Part shown: positions 34,688 to 43,294 of the stretch, piece by piece
How the letters are laid out: every line of letters starts with the position of its first letter
Position numbering within the stretch: the stretch's first letter is position 1
DNA from: Gammaproteobacteria bacterium
Lineage (GTDB): Bacteria; Pseudomonadota; Gammaproteobacteria; Pseudomonadales; Pseudohongiellaceae
DNA length: 64,000 bases
Direction of reading: 5' to 3'
Assembly (NCBI GenBank): GCA_030682575.1
Contig: JAUXNX010000023.1
Span: 124,001 to 188,000 of the forward strand
The notes under the pieces: generated by a model
The model's database searches: none
What the model saw: only the letters and a program-made list of their open reading frames with translations
What the model was told of the DNA's origin: nothing
Made by a program: the position numbers and the translations under genes

Positions 34688-36259
34688 TCAAACATTTCGA
34701 ACAGTTGTGGACACCAGTTGACTGCCGCGCTCACCCGAGGCAGCCCAGCCGCTGACGATGGCAGAGAAGAATCCGGCCCGACCGCCCGCACAGAGAATGT
34801 GCAGGCCATTGTCGCGAAACTTGTTCACCATCTTCTCGCGCATGGATTCCGGCATGCCCTCGGCGATGCCGCCAGCCCCGCGCACGATCTCTGCGCCGGG
34901 TGTACGCAATGCATCGAAGAGTGCGGTTCTCACATCCTGCTTCGACCAACCCGCTTCCATGAAGATGCGGCGATGTTCGTGACAAAGGATGAGCAGCGCA
35001 TCGGCCGTCAGGAACAGTTTGTTGTGACAGACTGAACGCAGCGATAACGCAATGCTGCCGATCAACGATTCGGGGGTGCGGGAGCGCTGATCGGAGATCG
35101 GTTGCACGCCGTCTCCAGCAAACAGACTGACAACAGAATCGCCGCGCGTGAGGCCCTGATCCATCGCCAGCGAATTCCACGTTGGTTCGGACTCGTCCTC
35201 ACTGAAACAGAATGTGTACTTGCCGGGATTGCCCAGTGTGGCGCGATCGATGCCGCCGGGTTTGCCGCCGCCGACATTGCGGATCAGCAATTGCAGCGCG
35301 CGCCCGATGGTGGCGTTGGCGCGGTTGCCCTGACCTAGCGCATTGATGCCGCTGTTCATGCCGATCAGTTTCGCGACGGGTCCATTGACGATGACGACAG
35401 GCGATGAAAAGTAAGTCGTGCACAGCAATCCGTGCATGCAGAAGGCGTCGAGCAAAGCGGCTTGGACGGTGGCAAGCACCACGGGAAAATATTCGGGCCG
35501 ACATCCGGCCATCACCGCATTGATTGCCACCTTCTCGATCGTGCACGGCACGCGATCCGGCGGCACGATGCCGATCACTTCGTCGGCGGCACGTGAGGTG
35601 GCATTGAGCATCTTCAACACACGCAGCGGCGTAGGCGGCACCACGGGAAGACCGTCGGTCCAGCCTCTGTCGTAGCAGGCTTCCATCACATCTTCGTCGT
35701 CACTGACCAGCAGGTGGCGCGCCTTGAGCTTGCTTTGACCATAGCGCAACTGCAGTTGTTCATGCACGCCAGGATCATGGGTCTTCGAGCCGCAACCAGG
35801 GCGGAAGGCAGGCAGGTCGGCACCCAGTTCTGCAATGCCCGTGAAATCCTGCCATTGAGCCTTGTCCCAGCCGTAGATCTGCGAAGGTTCCTTGCCCCCG
35901 CCGCTGCGAATCAGCGTGGGGACAATTTCGATATGGTTCCTGAAGGAGTGTTCGAGCGCAGTGTCATCAAGGGTAGATGGAATCGATGTGGGAAATTCGG
36001 GGTCGTCCTGACTGTAAACCCGAAGTCGTTCACCGAAGCGATCATGGAGGGTCTGGAACGCGGGCTCTGCCAACTGGCAGGTGGGGCAATCCTTCTTGAC
36101 AAACAACTCATAGGTGAACGGCGCATCCGCATCTATTCCTGCCGGATGCTCTGCCAGGGCAATAGTCGAGTTGTCTTCTGAGTCTGAACGATGCAATCGC
36201 AACGGCCCCCGCCCTGGCAATGAATCAGTGTGCACCGGGATTCCGATCATCCCTGACAT
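34688..36259 (-). CDS. Thioredoxin-domain protein of the UGSC locus
   Basis: A roughly 520-residue two-domain protein. An N-terminal thioredoxin-like domain (YELFVKKDCPTCQLAEPAFQTL with CPTC, and IVPTLIRSGGG with cis-Pro) is followed by a large C-terminal domain with GWTDGLPVVPPTPLRVL, GIVPPDRVPCTIEKVAINAVMAGCRPEYFPVVLATV, PVVIVNGPVAKLIGMNSGINALGQGNRANATIGRALQLL and LHILCAGGRAGFF. This domain is found with UGSC proteins, but its function is unknown. The gene lies 28 bases upstream of the selenoprotein start, in the same direction. Start is uncertain: GTG 36289, ATG 36259 or ATG 36250. Confidence 0.75.
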   Translation of the reverse strand: MSGMIGIPVHTDSLPGRGPLRLHRSDSEDNSTIALAEHPAGIDADAPFTYELFVKKDCPTCQLAEPAFQTLHDRFGERLRVYSQDDPEFPTSIPSTLDDTALEHSFRNHIEIVPTLIRSGGGKEPSQIYGWDKAQWQDFTGIAELGADLPAFRPGCGSKTHDPGVHEQLQLRYGQSKLKARHLLVSDDEDVMEACYDRGWTDGLPVVPPTPLRVLKMLNATSRAADEVIGIVPPDRVPCTIEKVAINAVMAGCRPEYFPVVLATVQAALLDAFCMHGLLCTTYFSSPVVIVNGPVAKLIGMNSGINALGQGNRANATIGRALQLLIRNVGGGKPGGIDRATLGNPGKYTFCFSEDESEPTWNSLAMDQGLTRGDSVVSLFAGDGVQPISDQRSRTPESLIGSIALSLRSVCHNKLFLTADALLILCHEHRRIFMEAGWSKQDVRTALFDALRTPGAEIVRGAGGIAEGMPESMREKMVNKFRDNGLHILCAGGRAGFFSAIVSGWAASGERGSQLVSTTVRNV

Positions 36260-36377
36260 GAAGTTTTTGCTTCCATATCCCTGCGCCACAGTAGGGTTGA
36301 GTGTAACCGAATGCCCGGTCTTTGCCTAAGGAGACACAGCAGTGTTGTTCAGAGGCTCCTCAACCGCTCGCTGCAGC

Positions 36378-37238
36378 TCAAGGGTCTTCGCGAATCCTCA
36401 GGAAGCGGGCAAAGCGCGGTACACCGCGAGCAGTGAACCCGGAGTATTGATAAGTGATCCGACTGCCTATTGGCGGAGGATCACGTCGTTGTGCATCGCT
36501 GAAACCAGTGCCAATGCGGAAGCGAATCCCGCTGTCCATTTCCACCAGCACGGAGCCCATCATGCCGGTCAAGCGTCCTTGTCCCCCTTGATGGGCGATG
36601 ACGGTGGCCTCGGCATCATCGTGAGTCTTCAGCTTCAACAAATCGGCATTGCGCAGGTTGTGATAGAGAGAACTGCCGCGGTGCAGCATCAGGCCTTCGC
36701 CGCCATCGGCTGTCACTCGTTCCAGCTCCAGCATCAGGGCGTCATGGCTGTCGATGCGAAACTGTGGAACAGTCTGCAGCCAGGGAATCTGCTCTGCAGC
36801 CACGATACGCTGCAGTTCCGCGAGGCGCTGGTCGAATGAGCCACCATGTTGCGGCAGGTCGAAGAGCATGAATTTCACCTCCCGCCAATCCTCATCTTGC
36901 GGAATGGCTCGGCGCGCAATGCCCGAGATTTCGTCGAAGCGCAGTCGTGCGATCCACAGTTCACCGTCCAGGGCGAGCCGGGGAAAATTGCGGGTAAACC
37001 ATGTCGGCGCATGGATGGTATTGCCACTGCGGGAGACAAGGCGGGTGCCATCCCAATAGGCGCGCACGCCGTCGAGTTTCTCGCTGATCCAGTAGTCATC
37101 AAGCGCAATCTGCTGTCGGTACTCGGAAGCGAGCATGAGCGCCGGTGGTTCCTGGGTTTGTGCGAGGCTGGCGAAACAGAGCAGTGCGCAAAGGCACAGA
37201 GCACGGCTGGCGCTGCCGTGATGGAGAAATACTGACAT
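36378..37238 (-). CDS. Periplasmic ATP-dependent DNA ligase (LigE type)
   Basis: A 286-residue minimal DNA ligase with signal peptide (MSVFLHHGSASRALCLCALLCFASLAQTQ). The adenylation motif I is EKLDGVRAYWDG with catalytic Lys54; DGELW, MLFDLPQHGGSFDQRL, GEGLMLHRG and LLKLKTHDD are motifs III to V; the C-terminal OB-fold carries VLVEMDSGIRFRIGTGFSDAQRRDPP. These leader-bearing ligases act on DNA in the periplasm. AAGGAGGG precedes the ATG at 37238. It is upstream of the thioredoxin/UGSC genes in the same direction but separated by about 120 bases. Confidence 0.88.
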   Translation of the reverse strand: MSVFLHHGSASRALCLCALLCFASLAQTQEPPALMLASEYRQQIALDDYWISEKLDGVRAYWDGTRLVSRSGNTIHAPTWFTRNFPRLALDGELWIARLRFDEISGIARRAIPQDEDWREVKFMLFDLPQHGGSFDQRLAELQRIVAAEQIPWLQTVPQFRIDSHDALMLELERVTADGGEGLMLHRGSSLYHNLRNADLLKLKTHDDAEATVIAHQGGQGRLTGMMGSVLVEMDSGIRFRIGTGFSDAQRRDPPPIGSRITYQYSGFTARGVPRFARFLRIREDP

Positions 37239-37494
37239 GGTGACCCTCCTTGATCCCGAATATCCGTACTGCTTCAGGTATAGCCTATGGAACACTGTTC
37301 GGCTACCCACCAGATTCTGGAACAGCATACTTTGCAGTTTTTGGTTATAGGTTGGCCTTCTGGATTCTGTGGTGTGTGGTATTGTCTTTCTCAGAATATC
37401 GAGTACAGAACCATAGGTGTACAACGGGAAATTGCAGTTGCTGACGTAGAACAGCAAAGACATTGGCGCCTGACCATGACAGGCATTCAACGAG

Positions 37495-39228
37495 GTGACT
37501 ACTTTGAAAACCTGGGCTTTGAAAACTTTCGCTGTGAAAAGATTGATGATGGCCTGCCTGGCCTCCCTTTCCCTGTGTGCACTGACGGCGCATGCCGCCG
37601 AGCGCGTGGGCGATTTCGCGTTGCTGGATCAAGACGGCGTGTTCCACCACATGAGCTGGTACGATGATCACAAGGCGATTGCCTTCCTCGTTCAGGTCAA
37701 TGGCAGCGAGCGGACCGCAGAGGCGGCTGCCGCTTATGCCGCACTGCAATCCCGCTTTGATGCCCAGGGCATCGAGTTCATGATGATCAATCCGCTGGGA
37801 CAGACTCGGGCTTCTGTCAAACAGGCTGCGACCGATCTGGGTGTACAGTTGCCGGTGCTGATAGACGATGCGCAGGTGGTCTCCGAAGCGATGGGTATCG
37901 ACAAGAGTGGTGAGACCTTCCTGTTCGACCCGCGCCGCTTCGAGGTGATTTTCCGGGGACCGGTGAGTGCTTTGGAGACGGCTCTGAACGAAGTAGCCGC
38001 CGACCGTGTTGTGAGCATACCTGTGGTGGCGATGTCAGGTGCCGATGTCTCCTATCGAATCAATGACCTTGTCTCCTACTCGGCAGATGTGGCGCCCATC
38101 CTGGCCGAGAACTGCGCAAACTGTCACCGTGATGGAGGCATAGCACCGTTCGCGATGGATAGTCATGCCATGGTGCAGGGCTGGTCGCCGATGATCCGCG
38201 AAGTGCTGATGACCAAGCGCATGCCGCCGGGCCAGATTGATCCTCATGTAGGCAGTTTTTCGAATGACTACGTGCTGTCCGTTGCAGAGCAGCAGACCTT
38301 GATCAACTGGATTGAGGCAGGTGCTCTGAAGGACGGTGATACCGACCCGATGAATCAACTGACCTGGCCCGAAAGCAAGTGGGCGTTCGGCGAGCCGGAT
38401 CTGATCATCAAAGTGCCTCCGCAGTCCATCCCTGCCACTGGAGTGCTCGACTACATCACGGTGGAAGTGCCTTTTGAAGGCTTGGAGACGGATCGCTGGG
38501 TTCGCGCCAGTCAATACCTTGCGGGTGATCGTACTGTCCTGCACCACACTCTCAACGACATCATTCCGCCCGGCGTGCGTCAGACACGTGGTTTTCTGGG
38601 TGGAGGCGATCCTGATCAGGCCAACATCACTGCCTATATTCCCGGTGCGGAACCGAGTGTAGAGCCCGAAAATACCGGTGGGCTGCTGAAGGCTGGTTCC
38701 AGACTGCGCCTGCAACTGCATTACACCACCATGGGTAGAGAGACAGTGGATGCCAGCGAAATCGGCATCTGGTTCTATCCTGAAGGTGTGGTTCCTGCAG
38801 AACGCATGTCCGGTCAGTGCGCCTGCATCTTCACGCCCACCTGGACCAACATCACGCCCTATGATCCGAACTTCGAGATGTCCCAGGCGGTGACCATTCC
38901 CCGCGACGCGCACATGTACAGCTTCCTGCCGCACATGCATTTCCGCGGCAAGAGCATGCGCTTTACGGCTCACTACCCCGATGGATCCCAGGAAGAGTTG
39001 ATCAACATCGCCAACTACAACTACAACTGGCAGATCAGGTATCAGATGGTAGAGCCCAAGTTCATGCCGGGAGGCACCAGGGTGGTCGCCACCGGTGTGT
39101 TCGACAACTCCACCCGGAACAAGGCCAATCCTGACCCTGCGCGCTCCGTGCCCTGGGGACAGCAGAGCTGGGATGAGATGTTCTTCGGCGCGATGAGCTG
39201 GAAGTATGTGGATCAGACTACAAGGTGA
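37495..39228 (+). CDS. Redoxin-cytochrome c-copper monooxygenase-like fusion, exported
   Basis: A 577-residue exported protein. After a signal peptide (MMACLASLSLCALTAHAAE) comes a redoxin-like domain lacking the CxxC, then a haem c motif CANCH (Cys207, Cys210, His211) in SYSADVAPILAENCANCHRDGGIAPF, then a domain with LHHTLNDII, LRLQLHYTTMG and SFLPHMHFRGKSMRF, similar to the copper type II ascorbate-dependent monooxygenase fold. Start is GTG 37495, or TTG 37504 with GAGGTG ahead of it, which may be the true start. The 3' end overlaps the convergent AbgT gene by 11 bases. Confidence 0.8.
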   Translation: MTTLKTWALKTFAVKRLMMACLASLSLCALTAHAAERVGDFALLDQDGVFHHMSWYDDHKAIAFLVQVNGSERTAEAAAAYAALQSRFDAQGIEFMMINPLGQTRASVKQAATDLGVQLPVLIDDAQVVSEAMGIDKSGETFLFDPRRFEVIFRGPVSALETALNEVAADRVVSIPVVAMSGADVSYRINDLVSYSADVAPILAENCANCHRDGGIAPFAMDSHAMVQGWSPMIREVLMTKRMPPGQIDPHVGSFSNDYVLSVAEQQTLINWIEAGALKDGDTDPMNQLTWPESKWAFGEPDLIIKVPPQSIPATGVLDYITVEVPFEGLETDRWVRASQYLAGDRTVLHHTLNDIIPPGVRQTRGFLGGGDPDQANITAYIPGAEPSVEPENTGGLLKAGSRLRLQLHYTTMGRETVDASEIGIWFYPEGVVPAERMSGQCACIFTPTWTNITPYDPNFEMSQAVTIPRDAHMYSFLPHMHFRGKSMRFTAHYPDGSQEELINIANYNYNWQIRYQMVEPKFMPGGTRVVATGVFDNSTRNKANPDPARSVPWGQQSWDEMFFGAMSWKYVDQTTR

Positions 39229-40783
39229 AATCTGTCCCCACGCCCGGCCCCAGTGGCAGGCCCAGCACGATCCAGATCACGATCATTACCATACCGCTGA
39301 GCAGCAACCAGATCGAATAGGGAATCATCGTGGCTGCCAGACTGCCGATGCCGAAATCCTTCTGCCAGCGCTGACAGAACGTCAGGATCAGCGGAAAGTA
39401 GGGCATCAGCGGCGTGATGATGTTGGTGGCGCCATCGCCAACACGATAGGCCGCAGTGCTCATCTCAGGGCTTACACCCAGCAACATCAGCATCGGCACG
39501 ATCACCGGGGCCAGCAGTGCCCACTTGGCGCTGGCCGAGCCGATGAAGATGTTGATCAGCGTGGTCATGCTGACAATCAACAGCAGCAGAGCGGCCATCG
39601 GCAGTTCCACGCCCTGGATCACACCTGCGCCCTTCACCGCAAAGATCAGCCCGAGGTTTGACCAGTTGAACAGCGCCACAAAGTGTGCGGCGGCAAAAGC
39701 AAGCACCAGATAATAAGATAGATCGGCCATCGCCTCGGACATCATGCGCACGATGTCGCGGTGCCCCTTGACGCTTCCCGTGGCCGAGCCATAAGCCCAG
39801 CCGCAGGCGAGAAAGAGGATGAAGAAACCGGCCACCAGGGATTGATAGAACGGCTGCATGCGCGCTGCACCGCCATCTTCATCGATCAATGGGGTGCCGG
39901 GTGCCACACACAACAGAATCCACACCAGTATGACGCCCAGTGCTGCATATCCCGCCCGTACCATGCCACGACGTTGAGCGGCATCATCGACATCCAGACT
40001 CTTCAATGTGCCCAGATTGCTGCCAGCGGAATCCGGTCCCAGTGGTGCCAGACGTGGCTCGATCACTCTGTCGGTGAGATACCAGATCACAGGCAGGTAA
40101 ACGATCAGCATCGCCGCCATGAAATACCAGTTGCCCGCGATGTTGACCGTGAAAGAAGGCTCAATGGTTTGTGCTGCCGACTGGGTAATCCCCAACAGCA
40201 GGGCGTCCAGTTGTCCCGGAATCAGGTTGGCGGAGAAGCCGCCTGACACGCCTGCGAAGCCAGCGGCGATCCCGGCGATGGGATGCCGACCTGCTGCCGC
40301 AAAGATCACGCCTGCCAATGGAATCAGAACCACGTAGGCTGCGTCGGCGGCAAGGTTACCCATCATCGCCATGAAGGCTACGGCGGGGGTTAGCAGAAAA
40401 TGCGGTGCGCGCTTGACGAAAGCACTCATGGCCGTGGCAAACAGCCCGGATCGTTCTGCCACTCCAGCGCCCAGCATCACTACCAGGACCATGCCAAGCG
40501 GCGGAAAGTAGGTAAAAGTCTGGGGCATCTCGACCAGAAGGCGTCTGATGTTCGCTGCCGAGAGCAGGCTGGCGGCCTGAATCAATACCGGGTTGCCTGC
40601 CGCGTCGCGCTGTGTAGGGTGCAGTGCCGACACACCGAGCAGAGACATCAATGCACTGATGACGATGAGGATCAGAATCAGCCCGATGAAGATGAAGACC
40701 GGGTCTGGCAGACGATTGCCTGTGCGTTCAATCCAGCCAAGCACCCCTTTTGTTTGCAGATTGCCGTTGTCGAGTTGGGTCAT
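39218..40783 (-). CDS. AbgT-family transporter
   Basis: A 521-residue membrane protein of the AbgT/MtrF family with GWIERTGNRLPDPVFIFIGLILILI, the family opening (IExxGNxLPHPxxLF), AGVSGGFSANLIPGQLDALL and RVGDGATNIITPLMPYFPLIL, which contain the re-entrant loop Asn and Thr residues. It has about nine membrane segments. Members import p-aminobenzoyl-glutamate or export sulfonamides. No abgAB amidohydrolase genes are present nearby, which argues slightly against a catabolic uptake role. Confidence 0.92.
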   Translation of the reverse strand: MTQLDNGNLQTKGVLGWIERTGNRLPDPVFIFIGLILILIVISALMSLLGVSALHPTQRDAAGNPVLIQAASLLSAANIRRLLVEMPQTFTYFPPLGMVLVVMLGAGVAERSGLFATAMSAFVKRAPHFLLTPAVAFMAMMGNLAADAAYVVLIPLAGVIFAAAGRHPIAGIAAGFAGVSGGFSANLIPGQLDALLLGITQSAAQTIEPSFTVNIAGNWYFMAAMLIVYLPVIWYLTDRVIEPRLAPLGPDSAGSNLGTLKSLDVDDAAQRRGMVRAGYAALGVILVWILLCVAPGTPLIDEDGGAARMQPFYQSLVAGFFILFLACGWAYGSATGSVKGHRDIVRMMSEAMADLSYYLVLAFAAAHFVALFNWSNLGLIFAVKGAGVIQGVELPMAALLLLIVSMTTLINIFIGSASAKWALLAPVIVPMLMLLGVSPEMSTAAYRVGDGATNIITPLMPYFPLILTFCQRWQKDFGIGSLAATMIPYSIWLLLSGMVMIVIWIVLGLPLGPGVGTDFTL

Positions 40784-40980
40784 CAGATTCTTCTTCTATT
40801 TTCTCTATGGGAGGGAGGTACGCTATTCAAGGCTGTCATCTGGTCAGGTCGACCAGAGCATAATGCACCTTTTCATGACGATGCAATCAGCAGAGATTTG
40901 CTGAGAACCGGGTTTTGCCGCTGTGCGAGTGAGGCCCGCCCGCGATTGGAGGATATTGTGAGGCCCAACGTGGCACTGAT

Positions 40981-41070
40981 CGTGGGCGTGTTCGCTCCCA
41001 CAGAGACGGGGTGAACCCCGCGGTGTCATCGACCCTCGGACCGTAAGGTCCTGAGGCCGATGACACCGCG
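40981..41070. repeat. REP-like multi-hairpin element
   Basis: Three stem-loops follow each other: GTGGG...CCCAC around TGTTCG (40983-41002), GGGG-TGAA-CCCC (41008-41019), and a long dyad, 13 perfect pairs of CGCGGTGTCATCG (41019-41031) with CGATGACACCGCG (41058-41070) enclosing a further nine pairs with a GTAA loop. The first hairpin ends in GCTCCCACAG (40994-41003), also present in the element at 5042-5098. It lies in the 388-base gap between AbgT and the XRE gene and carries no open frame. It looks like a dispersed extragenic palindrome. Confidence 0.5.
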
Positions 41071-41133
41071 CGACTGCGTTCGGCCTTGCTGCTTCCTGCT
41101 GGTGTAAAACGGTGATTCAGGCTCAGTGTTTTG

Positions 41134-41177
41134 AACCCCATGTGGTTCGTTGCTTCCAGTATAAACCACATATGGTT
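41134..41177. promoter_or_regulatory. Twin palindromic operators before the XRE gene
   Basis: AACCCCATGTGGTT (41134-41147) and AACCACATATGGTT (41164-41177) are two near-identical dyads of the form AACC-N6-GGTT, with centres exactly 30 bases apart. TATAAA lies between them, and the second contains the ATG start of the regulator. This is a likely autoregulatory site, where binding would block both promoter and start codon. Confidence 0.6.
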
Positions 41178-41477
41178 CATCTGCGGCAACGATTGGCAAA
41201 ATTCATGAGAGACAAGCGGGGAGATACTCCGCAGCGTGAATTTGCCCGCAAGATTGGCCTGGCGCAGTCCACCATCATGCGTATAGAGAACCTGGATCAG
41301 AACGTGACGCTCGAAACCCTGGAGCAACTGTGCAAGGTCTTCCATGCCGACGTCCCAGATCTCTTTCCTGCGCTGCACAGCCCGAAGGTCTACCCGCCCA
41401 TTTCTCGGCCAGCCACTGTCGGGGAATCTCCACTCATCCATGAGAAGGCGCCCGACGATACCCGTGGTCGGAAATAG
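41172..41477 (+). CDS. XRE-family transcriptional regulator
   Basis: A 101-residue protein with a helix-turn-helix (LRQRLAKFMRDKRGDTPQREFARKIGLAQSTIMRIENLDQNVTLETLEQL, residues about 4-52) of the Cro/C1 type, and a Pro-rich disordered tail. The ATG at 41172 falls inside one of two AACC-N6-GGTT dyads. It is likely autorepressed. No toxin or restriction gene is adjacent; the neighbours are AbgT and YqaA. The targets are unknown. Confidence 0.85.
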   Translation: MVHLRQRLAKFMRDKRGDTPQREFARKIGLAQSTIMRIENLDQNVTLETLEQLCKVFHADVPDLFPALHSPKVYPPISRPATVGESPLIHEKAPDDTRGRK

Positions 41478-41485
41478 AGTTCCTG

Positions 41486-41905
41486 CTACTGCGCCAACCA
41501 GGCAATGAACACATACCTCGACAACTTGCCTGCCAGCACCAGCAGCACGAAGACAGGAAAGCGCACGCGCAGAACGCCAGCGATCAGCGTCAGCGGATCG
41601 CCCACCACGGGCATCCACGACAACAGCAGAGTCCATACCCCATAACGCTGAAACCAGTGCTGAGCCCTGGCGATCTGTTCATCGTTGAAGTAGAACCAAC
41701 GTCTGTGTCGAAAGCGCAGAATCCCCACACCCAGCCACCAATTCACGCAGGCACCCAGCACATTGCCCGCCGTAGCCACTGCCACTGGCAGGATCGGCGA
41801 GCGCGCATCCTGCAACAATACATAGAGGAAGGCTTCGGAATAGAAGGGCAGGATCGTGGCAGCGATGAACGCGCTGGCGAACAGCATCAGGTAATCGGTG
41901 AACAT
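41486..41905 (-). CDS. YqaA-type small membrane protein (VTT/DedA-like)
   Basis: A 139-residue integral membrane protein with MLFASAFIAATILPFYSEAFL, VATAGNVLGACVNWWLGVG and the VTT-type YGVWTLLLSWMPVVGDPLTLIAGVLRV, the match to the SNARE-associated/DedA group and to E. coli YqaA. Function may involve lipid or ion transport but is unproved. It is convergent with the XRE gene (eight bases between stops). Confidence 0.88.
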   Translation of the reverse strand: MFTDYLMLFASAFIAATILPFYSEAFLYVLLQDARSPILPVAVATAGNVLGACVNWWLGVGILRFRHRRWFYFNDEQIARAQHWFQRYGVWTLLLSWMPVVGDPLTLIAGVLRVRFPVFVLLVLAGKLSRYVFIAWLAQ

Positions 41906-42094
41906 CGCGGGGCGAACTTCTCCTTGAAATCAGGGCTCAGCGGACTATACCGGGATGCCCCCGTGATGGATATTGTGATTGCAATGCCGGGCTTTGATGG
42001 TAAGGTGCGGCAAACGCACGCAGACCGGCACATGGTCGGCATTTTCATTCGTGCATCAGTTTCCCACTACAGTGACCAACCACAGGAATCATCC

Positions 42095-43294
42095 GTGTTC
42101 TCTGAATTGCAACTCGACCAGCGACTGCTCAAGTCCGTCGACAAACTGGGCTTCGAAACGCCCACTCCCGTACAACTGCAGGCTATTCCGCTGGCATTGG
42201 CGGGTCGTGACCTGCTCGTCAACGCCGCGACTGGCAGTGGCAAGACCGCCGCTTTTCTGCTGCCTATTCTGCAGCGCATGATTACCCATCCTGGCCCGAA
42301 AGAGGGTACTCGGGCTCTGGTATTGGTGCCGACCCGCGAGCTGGCAAGACAGATTGGCAAGGAATGCGAGAAGCTGGCCAGCTACTGTGGCATCAAGGTC
42401 GGCGTCATTACCGGCGGTCAGGAGTTTTCAGTGCAGCGAGCCCTGTTGCGTCGCGATCCGCAGATCGTCATCGCTACCCCGGGCCGCACTCTGGAACTGG
42501 TAAAGGAGGGCACCACGCTCTTCACAGGACTGGAAACGCTGGTGCTCGATGAAGCTGATCGGCTCTTCGAGATGGGTTTCATCGATGATGTACTGGCCAT
42601 CATCGCCACCTGCAATCCCGAGCGCCAGACCATGCTGCTCTCCGCCACACTGCCTGCTGGTGTGCGCCGCCTGATGCAGGTGCTCAACGATCCCGAGCGC
42701 GTCACCGTCAATACTGCACGTGAGCAGCACGACTCCATCAAGCAGCAGTACATTCTTGCCGATGACGACAAGCACAAGGAAAAGCTGCTGCTGTGGCTGC
42801 TGGAGAACGAAACTTTCGAACGTGCCCTGGTGTTCACCAACACGAAGGATCAGGCCAACCATTTGTGCGGTGTGATGCGCTACCGTGGTCAGCGTGCGGG
42901 TTTCCTGCACGGTGACGTGAAGCAGGACATTCGCAACTCCACTACCACCGCCTTTCGCGAAGGCAAGATCAATGTACTGGTGGCCAGTGACGTGGCTTCG
43001 CGTGGACTTGATGTCAAAGGCATCGACCTGGTGGTGAATTTCGACATGGCACGCAAGGGCGATGACTACGTCCACCGTATCGGCCGCACGGGACGCGCGG
43101 GTGAGCAGGGACTTGCTGTGGCATTCATCGCCCCGAACGAGTGGAATCTGAAGGCGTCAATTGAGCGTTACCTCAATGTGACCTTCGAGTCGCGCAAGAT
43201 AAAAGAGCTTCCTGGTACTTATAAAGGGCCGAAGAAATTGAAGGCATCGGGCAAGGCTGCTGGCCCCGCGAAAAGCAAGAAGAAAAAATCATGA
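42095..43294 (+). CDS. DEAD-box RNA helicase (SrmB-like)
   Basis: A 399-residue helicase with FSELQLDQRLLKSVDKLGFETPTPVQ (Q motif), AATGSGKTAAF (motif I), LVLDEADRLFEMGF (motif II DEAD), LSATLP (motif III), VLVASDVASRGLDV (motif V) and YVHRIGRTGRAG (motif VI), then a basic Lys-rich tail. The FSELQLDQ opening resembles SrmB, an assembly factor for the 50S ribosomal subunit. The GTG at 42095 with AGGA upstream is taken as the start. It overlaps the DUF1415 gene by four bases. Confidence 0.9.
   Translation: MFSELQLDQRLLKSVDKLGFETPTPVQLQAIPLALAGRDLLVNAATGSGKTAAFLLPILQRMITHPGPKEGTRALVLVPTRELARQIGKECEKLASYCGIKVGVITGGQEFSVQRALLRRDPQIVIATPGRTLELVKEGTTLFTGLETLVLDEADRLFEMGFIDDVLAIIATCNPERQTMLLSATLPAGVRRLMQVLNDPERVTVNTAREQHDSIKQQYILADDDKHKEKLLLWLLENETFERALVFTNTKDQANHLCGVMRYRGQRAGFLHGDVKQDIRNSTTTAFREGKINVLVASDVASRGLDVKGIDLVVNFDMARKGDDYVHRIGRTGRAGEQGLAVAFIAPNEWNLKASIERYLNVTFESRKIKELPGTYKGPKKLKASGKAAGPAKSKKKKS

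Noticed and set aside
41050-41110. A possible 4.5S (SRP) RNA suggested by GGAAGCAGC on the minus strand
   Set aside because: The adjoining SRP core and the pairing of a full 4.5S RNA are absent; the dyads fit a REP-like element better.
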